Source: Anaerovoracaceae bacterium (GTDB lineage: Bacteria; Bacillota; Clostridia; Peptostreptococcales; Anaerovoracaceae). Taken from it: DNA of 9,736 nt. Made by a program: the position numbers and the translations under genes. Below, piece by piece: positions 6,699-9,736 of this stretch (the first letter of the stretch is position 1; each line of letters starts with the position of its first letter). The stretch is taken from positions 1 through 9,736 of the forward strand of contig JASBYX010000043.1 in NCBI GenBank assembly GCA_029983755.1. The letters run 5' to 3'. The notes under the pieces are model-generated. The model made no database searches, had not been told where the DNA came from, and saw nothing but the letters and a program-made list of their open reading frames with translations.

Positions 6699-6938
6699 AT
6701 GAAAAACAGTAATGCAACAAAAAAGGAAATGAATGTAAATGAAGCTGTAAGGGCAAAGATTTACGCCCTTGCCAATGAGGAAACGAAAGAATTGGGCATG
6801 GTGATTGCTAAATTTAATAAGGCAAGTTGTGACAAAAAGCCTAATGCTGTGGAGGATTGGCTTGCATCTATTAGGGAACAGATTGCAAGTATCAACAAAA
6901 ACTTGAGGCTGAATTGTACAATATCATCTTTAAAGTAA
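6699..6938 (+). CDS. Small protein of unknown function (79 residues)
   Basis: I do not recognise this protein. The ATG at 6699 is chosen over an in-frame TTG at 6675 because AAGAAAGGAA (6682-6691) overlaps the extra codons and ends seven bases before the ATG. The product is charged and soluble-looking, with long stretches predictable as helix (about 12-45 and 48-68), two cysteines and no signal peptide or membrane segment. The extended AAGAAAGGAA ribosome site is shared with the surface protein gene and the 148-residue gene. It is the first gene of the AT-rich islet and is followed after 20 bp by a possible 27-residue frame. It could be a phage- or element-derived accessory protein, but nothing in the sequence proves that. 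Confidence 0.7.
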   Translation: MKNSNATKKEMNVNEAVRAKIYALANEETKELGMVIAKFNKASCDKKPNAVEDWLASIREQIASINKNLRLNCTISSLK

Positions 6939-6958
6939 GGGTTGGAGAAAGAGAGTGC

Positions 6959-7042
6959 ATGACAAATGGTGAAATAATTGATACAATAAAACTAGTTATA
7001 TATGTTATTTTTATAAAAGAAATAAAAGGAGAAAGTTTGTGA
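6959..7042 (+). CDS. Possible 27-residue peptide overlapping the next gene by 4 bp
   Basis: An ATG at 6959 opens a 27-codon frame whose TGA (7040-7042) overlaps the GTG start of the 63-residue gene as GTGA, the usual signature of translational coupling. GGAG (6944-6947) and AGAGAG (6950-6955) lie upstream, though neither is ideally spaced. The peptide has a hydrophobic middle (IKLVIYVIFI, about 10-19) flanked by charged residues, so a small membrane-associated peptide is conceivable. The DNA is very AT-rich, so chance is a real alternative, and the same bases could hold a promoter for the next gene. Confidence 0.4.
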   Translation: MTNGEIIDTIKLVIYVIFIKEIKGESL

Positions 7043-7230
7043 AAATTAAATTGGCACTAAATAAGGCATATCTTGTGTCAGAAATTAAGAAAGAAGTATT
7101 TGATACATTGCAGACATACGCACCATATAGACGTGACATTGAAGCTATTGAGAATGTAGTAGTTACTGCGTATGAGAGTGCTAGAGATGATGCTTTGGCA
7201 TTTATGAATCAGATCGATATATTGCTGTAA
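7039..7230 (+). CDS. Small protein of unknown function (63 residues)
   Basis: I do not recognise this protein. It starts with GTG, supported by AAAAGGAG (7024-7031) seven bases upstream and by the 4-bp overlap with the preceding frame. The 63 residues are probably mostly helical. A basic N-terminal stretch (KIKLALNKAYLVSEIKKE) is followed by TYAPYRRDIEAIENVVVTAYESARDDALAFMN in part, with alternating hydrophobic residues as in an amphipathic helix. There are no cysteines and no membrane segment. The following gap to 7310 carries a perfect palindrome. It is likely part of the same acquired small-gene cluster. Confidence 0.65.
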   Translation: MKIKLALNKAYLVSEIKKEVFDTLQTYAPYRRDIEAIENVVVTAYESARDDALAFMNQIDILL

Positions 7231-7255
7231 ATTTTAAATGAATAAACATGTCAAA

Positions 7256-7275
7256 TTAACAATATATATTGTTAA
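7256..7275. promoter_or_regulatory. Perfect 20-bp palindrome upstream of the 148-residue gene, candidate operator
   Basis: Two TTAACAATAT half-sites form an exact dyad with no spacer, 34 bp before the ATG at 7310. A possible -10 box, TAAAAT (7273-7278), overlaps its right end, but no good -35 is seen. The position suits a repressor site. On RNA it would be a weak AT-only hairpin, so a DNA-binding role is favoured. Confidence 0.5.
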
Positions 7276-7309
7276 AATAGTATTAAGATAAGAAAGGAAA
7301 CGATTTATT

Positions 7310-7756
7310 ATGGATATTATGAATTTACCAAAGAAAGAAAGAGAACTTGTGATATCAATGTTGGAGCAATTAAAAAAGAGAGATACGAGTGACGATAATA
7401 AAGCAACTAAGAAACTGGATTTATTTAACTCACTCTATAACGTAACAAAAAAAGAACTTGAAATTCATGAATTTGATATAAATTTCGAATTGTACAAGCT
7501 TATTGCTAAAGAATCTACCGAGGGTGAAATTACTATAAGGACTTCTCTGTCTGTATTTACTGAAAGGTGTATGGCAGTGTTTAAGCTGCTTACAATTATG
7601 TCTGACAGAGTGCAGATTATGGGAGATATTAGTGATGAATCTGTTGAAGAAGATACATTTGGTATATCAGAAATATCATTTCTTTTCGAGGATTTATATA
7701 AGCCTGCCGATAAATATATAAATGATTTAGAGCTTGAATTTAGTATTAAATCATAA
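7310..7756 (+). CDS. Hypothetical acidic protein (148 residues)
   Basis: I do not recognise this protein. The ATG at 7310 follows AAAGGA (7293-7298) after 11 bases; a second in-frame ATG at 7319 is too far from that site. The N-terminal third is charged and helical (LPKKERELVISMLEQLKKRD), with coiled-coil-like spacing at about 8-22. The middle (about 75-103) is more hydrophobic with one cysteine. The C-terminal third is strongly acidic (SDESVEEDTFG and later ELEF). No signal peptide or clear membrane helix is seen. A palindrome lies just upstream, and a 38-codon gene with a strong ribosome site follows after 15 bp. An immunity-type or adaptor role next to the YunG-family gene would be speculation. 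Confidence 0.75.
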   Translation: MDIMNLPKKERELVISMLEQLKKRDTSDDNKATKKLDLFNSLYNVTKKELEIHEFDINFELYKLIAKESTEGEITIRTSLSVFTERCMAVFKLLTIMSDRVQIMGDISDESVEEDTFGISEISFLFEDLYKPADKYINDLELEFSIKS

Positions 7757-7771
7757 ATTGGAGGGCTAGCT

Positions 7772-7888
7772 ATGAAGAGTAATGTTGATGAATATCTTAG
7801 ATACAGAGGCGTTAAAGTTAAAGAAATAAAAAGAAAAGTAGATATACATTCAAACAATGAAGACCTAAAAACATTCAGAGGGGAATGA
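7772..7888 (+). CDS. Very small basic protein (38 residues), unknown or gene remnant
   Basis: The ATG at 7772 is preceded by TTGGAGGG, the strongest ribosome binding site in the window, with GGAGG at 7760-7764 seven bases away. The frame runs for 38 codons to TGA at 7886-7888. The product begins MKSNVDEYLRYRG and has a basic middle (VKVKEIKRKVD). It follows the 148-residue gene by 15 bp and is probably cotranslated with it. No continuation of the reading frame was found in the next 70 bases, so this is either a genuine small protein or the stub of a longer gene lost by deletion. Confidence 0.6.
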   Translation: MKSNVDEYLRYRGVKVKEIKRKVDIHSNNEDLKTFRGE

Positions 7889-7913
7889 TTATTAATTAAA
7901 CAAATCTGAATGT
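7871..7913 (+). repeat. Inverted repeat spanning the end of the 38-codon gene
   Basis: ACATTCAGA (7871-7879) and TCTGAATGT (7905-7913) are exact 9-bp inverted copies separated by 25 AT-rich bases. There is no T-run after the right arm, so it is not a standard terminator. It could shape the message between the small gene and the YunG-family gene. Confidence 0.5.
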
Positions 7914-7959
7914 GATCCTGCTTGTGCTTATTTTTAAATCGATCAATAGAGAGGAAACA

Positions 7960-8454
7960 ATGAGAAGCCATCAATCACAAAATAAAATATATAAAACTTT
8001 ATCAGGAAGAATAATTTCTTATTACGGAGTAGAGAAGGGTTCATCAATTTATTCAAATAATAAAAATGAAGGCATTACTTTAGATGAGTTCTTCGAGCTC
8101 CTTCTTAAATCGTGGGTAAAGGAATCTGCATATCCAAGCGCACAGAACGATCCGCAGTTTAATTTAGCCAATGATCCGACCTATGGACAGTGTGCAATAA
8201 CTGCAATGTTTGTAAACAAACTCTTTGGAGGAGAAATTAGAAAGATAAGGGTATCAGGAAATGGCACACACTACTTTAATGTAATCAATGGACAGATAAT
8301 TGACCTAACTAGAGACCAATTTGATTTATATAACATTCCTTTAAACTACTCTACTGGAGTCAATGTCCCATTAGAGTATTGTGGCAAAAATCCTGATACT
8401 AAGGCAAGATACGATATTTTGAAAAAGAACGTACAAAAGTATATAAAAGCATAA
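7960..8454 (+). CDS. YunG family protein, possible papain-like Cys-His-Asp fold
   Basis: Member of the YunG family, which is widespread in Gram-positives but lacks an established function. The diagnostic core is present: SWVKESAYP (51-59), NDPTYGQCAITAMFV (71-85), LFGGEI (88-93), THYFNVI (103-109) and IIDLTRDQF (113-121). C78 in GQCA, H104 in GTHYF and D115 in DLTRDQF are spaced as a Cys-His-Asp triad would be. A cysteine-hydrolase-like activity is my inference. The protein is 164 residues, longer than minimal YunG proteins, with an extra N-terminal segment of about 40 residues and a basic C-terminal tail. The ATG at 7960 is preferred, with GAGGA (7951-7955) just upstream, over an in-frame GTG at 7912 that lacks a ribosome site. 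It is the last gene of the islet and converges on the exonuclease gene 24 bp away. Confidence 0.8.
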   Translation: MRSHQSQNKIYKTLSGRIISYYGVEKGSSIYSNNKNEGITLDEFFELLLKSWVKESAYPSAQNDPQFNLANDPTYGQCAITAMFVNKLFGGEIRKIRVSGNGTHYFNVINGQIIDLTRDQFDLYNIPLNYSTGVNVPLEYCGKNPDTKARYDILKKNVQKYIKA

Positions 8455-8478
8455 TACAGGTGAAAAAGAAAAAATAAG

Positions 8479-9495
8479 CTAAACTCTTTTTTTGACTTCA
8501 TCTGCCAGAAGCATAGCAAAATTTGACTGGGCCATGTGATCTTCTCTGCCATTTTCTTCAATTATGAGTTTGTCATTCACATAGGAAGGTAGGTTCTTTA
8601 TTTCATCGCCAATTTCCCCTGACAGGGTAAGGTTTGATAGATCTAAGAACTTCCCTTCCTTTCTTGTATATACAGGATATTCACAAGACCAAGTCTCATT
8701 TTTTTTATTAAACTCGATCCTGCCCGGAAAATCGATGGAAGGGAACGAAATGTAGTCTTTAGGATTTTTTCGCTGAACGCCTTCTATTCTAAAGCTAGAA
8801 GCACCTTGGCTAAACCCTGTAACGAACAGGCCTTCCATGGGAAAGCCGAGCTTTTTAACAGCTACATCAATGTCAAAATATTTAACAAGAGGTATTAGCC
8901 TTGCAAGTTGCATCACATCGTCAGAGTTATGCAACAGTATTTTTTTTAGCAAATTTTCATTTAAGGAGTTTGTATATTCCGTATAAAGAGCCACGCTTTC
9001 CCCACCGGAAATTTCATCGTCACGATTAGTTGAGATGCCCATGAAATTCTCCATAGATTTCTGGCTGAGGCTTCCCAGCGTTTCCTTTAAGGTGGAGTGG
9101 TTTTTCACAAGCTGGTAAAGGTCAAGGTTAAACATCTTTTCATAATCGATAGCTGCCTTGGATGCCCGCTCATAGAAGAAGGGCATGTCAAAGGATTTAC
9201 CGTTATATGTGACAACAAAGTCAACCTCCCTAAGGGTTTCTGATGTTTTTAACAAAATATCTTTTTCTTCAGGGGTGTTCTCTGCGAAGTACTGTATCAT
9301 TTTTCCGGAGAAATCTGATGTATCTATGATTACAAATCCTGAGAGAATGATATTATTATATTTTGGCGATAAGCCTGTTGTTTCTATATCGAAAACCGCG
9401 ATTTTCCTTCCTTTAAAGAAGCGACCGAAGAGTTTAGAGGATAGTGTCGAGATTGTAGTAGGGTCTAAGACCACTGATTTTTTAATTATTTTCAT
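8479..9495 (-). CDS. YprB-like ribonuclease H-fold protein, predicted DEDDh 3'-5' exonuclease
   Basis: Predicted cytoplasmic exonuclease of the YprB group, acting on DNA or RNA 3' ends; the physiological substrate is not established. The 338 residues begin with a linker of about 30. The nuclease motifs are complete: FDIETTG (D36, E38) for ExoI, YNGKSFDMPFF (D103) for ExoII, and HNSDDV (H189, D193) for ExoIII, giving the DEDDh set. A supporting LDLYQL (around D125) and a C-terminal half (about 200-338) without a recognised domain follow. The ATG at 9495 is favoured over the adjacent TTG at 9498 because AGAGG (9506-9502) is then six bases away rather than three. The gene points toward the islet and ends 24 bp from the YunG-family gene with no strong hairpin between them. 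Its upstream region carries the structured element at 9593-9673. Confidence 0.85.
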   Translation of the reverse strand: MKIIKKSVVLDPTTISTLSSKLFGRFFKGRKIAVFDIETTGLSPKYNNIILSGFVIIDTSDFSGKMIQYFAENTPEEKDILLKTSETLREVDFVVTYNGKSFDMPFFYERASKAAIDYEKMFNLDLYQLVKNHSTLKETLGSLSQKSMENFMGISTNRDDEISGGESVALYTEYTNSLNENLLKKILLHNSDDVMQLARLIPLVKYFDIDVAVKKLGFPMEGLFVTGFSQGASSFRIEGVQRKNPKDYISFPSIDFPGRIEFNKKNETWSCEYPVYTRKEGKFLDLSNLTLSGEIGDEIKNLPSYVNDKLIIEENGREDHMAQSNFAMLLADEVKKRV

Positions 9496-9570
9496 CAATT
9501 ACCTCTTGTCGTATGAGCTTTTTTCCCATATATACTCCGATGATAAAGCTAAGATTTTACCCCTAATACA

Positions 9571-9599
9571 CATATAATTTAAATATGTCCGGATAACAA
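9571..9599 (-). promoter_or_regulatory. Weak candidate promoter for the exonuclease gene
   Basis: On the minus strand TTGTTA (9599-9594), a 17-bp spacer and TATATG (9576-9571) lie just after the structured element. The -10 box is imperfect. An AT dyad, ACATAT/ATATGT at 9570-9588, overlaps it. If the hairpin at 9595-9630 terminates transcription, a promoter is needed here; otherwise the gene may be read from 9680. Confidence 0.3.
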
Positions 9600-9673
9600 A
9601 ATAGACCGCAGGGGAGCAGTCTACTTTGTTCAAAAGGGGTATTGGGATGAGATTATCAGGGGAGATAATCTCA
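9593..9673 (-). ncRNA. Candidate small RNA or structured leader with two identical UCCCCU hexaloops
   Basis: Read on the minus strand, hairpin 1 (9674-9647) has a perfect 11-bp stem, ATGAGATTATC with its complement, closing the loop TCCCCT. Hairpin 2 (9630-9595) has arms AACAAAGTAGACTGC and GCGGTCTATTTTGTT closing the same loop TCCCCT. On the plus strand hairpin 2 has two mismatches (A-C and C-A). On the minus strand both become G-U pairs, so the minus-strand RNA is the better folded one. The second stem contains a TATTTTGTT tail and may end the transcript near 9593, giving about 80 bases. A promoter with ideal spacing (9680-9708) would start transcription at the foot of hairpin 1. Gram-positive small RNAs such as RNAIII and RsaE expose C-rich UCCC loops to pair with ribosome sites, and the loops here match AGGGGA. 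A structured leader for the exonuclease gene is the alternative. I did not recognise a known RNA family. Confidence 0.55.
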
Positions 9674-9679
9674 TAAGGT

Positions 9680-9708
9680 ATTATATCTCACAATATTAGA
9701 TTATGCAA
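9680..9708 (-). promoter_or_regulatory. Promoter driving the twin-hairpin RNA
   Basis: On the minus strand TTGCAT (9708-9703), a 17-bp spacer and a perfect TATAAT (9685-9680) predict a start at about 9673, the first base region of hairpin 1. The spacer contains ATTGTGAGAT, a 10-mer also found at 30-39 in the left-edge repeat. Confidence 0.65.
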
Positions 9709-9736
9709 GTTGAAATTCATAATTTTATGTTTTACA

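Noticed and set aside
6978..7006. Possible plus-strand promoter TTGATA, 17 bp, TATGTT before the 63-residue gene
   Set aside because: The -10 match is poor and the sequence is also explained by the 27-codon frame; in such AT-rich DNA this level of match is expected by chance.
7912..7959. Hydrophobic N-terminal extension (GTG start) of the YunG-family protein, resembling a signal peptide
   Set aside because: There is no ribosome site before the GTG at 7912, while GAGGA precedes the ATG at 7960. The extension is also too short and lacks a cleavage region.
7465..7974. 169-residue minus-strand open frame opposite the 148-residue gene
   Set aside because: It is a shadow of plus-strand coding sequence: serine/isoleucine-rich low-information translation, no ribosome site, and spread across two plus-strand genes with good ones.
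9573..9578. Perfect TATAAT on the plus strand upstream of the twin hairpins, which could make a plus-strand RNA
   Set aside because: There is no acceptable -35 at 16-18 bp, and hairpin 2 is mismatched twice on the plus strand but fully paired on the minus strand.
9647..9673. Eight-codon plus-strand frame ATG to TAA with AAGGGG upstream
   Set aside because: It coincides with a perfect hairpin that explains the sequence better, and it has no supported plus-strand promoter.
1..9736. tRNA, rRNA, transposase or integrase genes marking an element boundary
   Set aside because: None could be found by reading both strands. The accessory nature of 6231-8454 rests only on composition, gene size and repeats.

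Overview
The window looks like chromosomal DNA from a low-to-moderate GC Gram-positive bacterium, most likely a Clostridia-type (Eubacteriales) anaerobe. The evidence is a Firmicutes-style TrkH/TrkA pair, purine-rich Shine-Dalgarno sites, TTG and GTG starts, a surface protein with an LPXTG-like sorting tail of the TPNTG type, and a YprB-type exonuclease. The genus cannot be fixed from the sequence.

Left part (1-4651), core functions. Positions 1-42 hold three 14-bp tandem units downstream of trkH. The minus-strand trkA-trkH operon (potassium uptake; genes overlap by 4 bp, trkA starts with TTG) is transcribed away from a plus-strand pair: a glyoxalase-II-like metallo-beta-lactamase-fold hydrolase and a Cof-type HAD phosphatase. 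The two divergent promoters physically overlap at 3024-3068.

Middle (4744-6230), cell surface. A gene with its own promoter encodes a 410-residue secreted, sortase-anchored protein. It is followed by three hairpins, of which one is a clear terminator and another is better formed on the minus strand.

Accessory islet (6231-8454). A gene-free stretch of about 470 bp carries two diverged 52-bp repeats and a shorter GC-rich repeat. It leads into five or six small genes, all on the plus strand and visibly more AT-rich than the flanks: 79, 27 (possible), 63, 148, 38 and 164 residues. Only the last is recognisable, as a YunG-family protein with a possible Cys-His-Asp arrangement. The 27-residue and 63-residue frames overlap by 4 bp, and a perfect 20-bp palindrome precedes the 148-residue gene. 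The islet is the least explained part of the window and looks acquired.

Right part (8479-9736). A minus-strand YprB-like DEDDh exonuclease converges on the islet. Upstream of it lies a candidate small RNA or structured leader on the minus strand. It has a promoter with ideal spacing and two hairpins that present the same hexaloop, UCCCCU. Both mismatches in the second hairpin on the plus strand become G-U pairs on the minus strand, which fixes the likely orientation. C-rich loops of this kind are known in Gram-positive small RNAs that pair with ribosome binding sites. I regard this as the most interesting single observation in the window.
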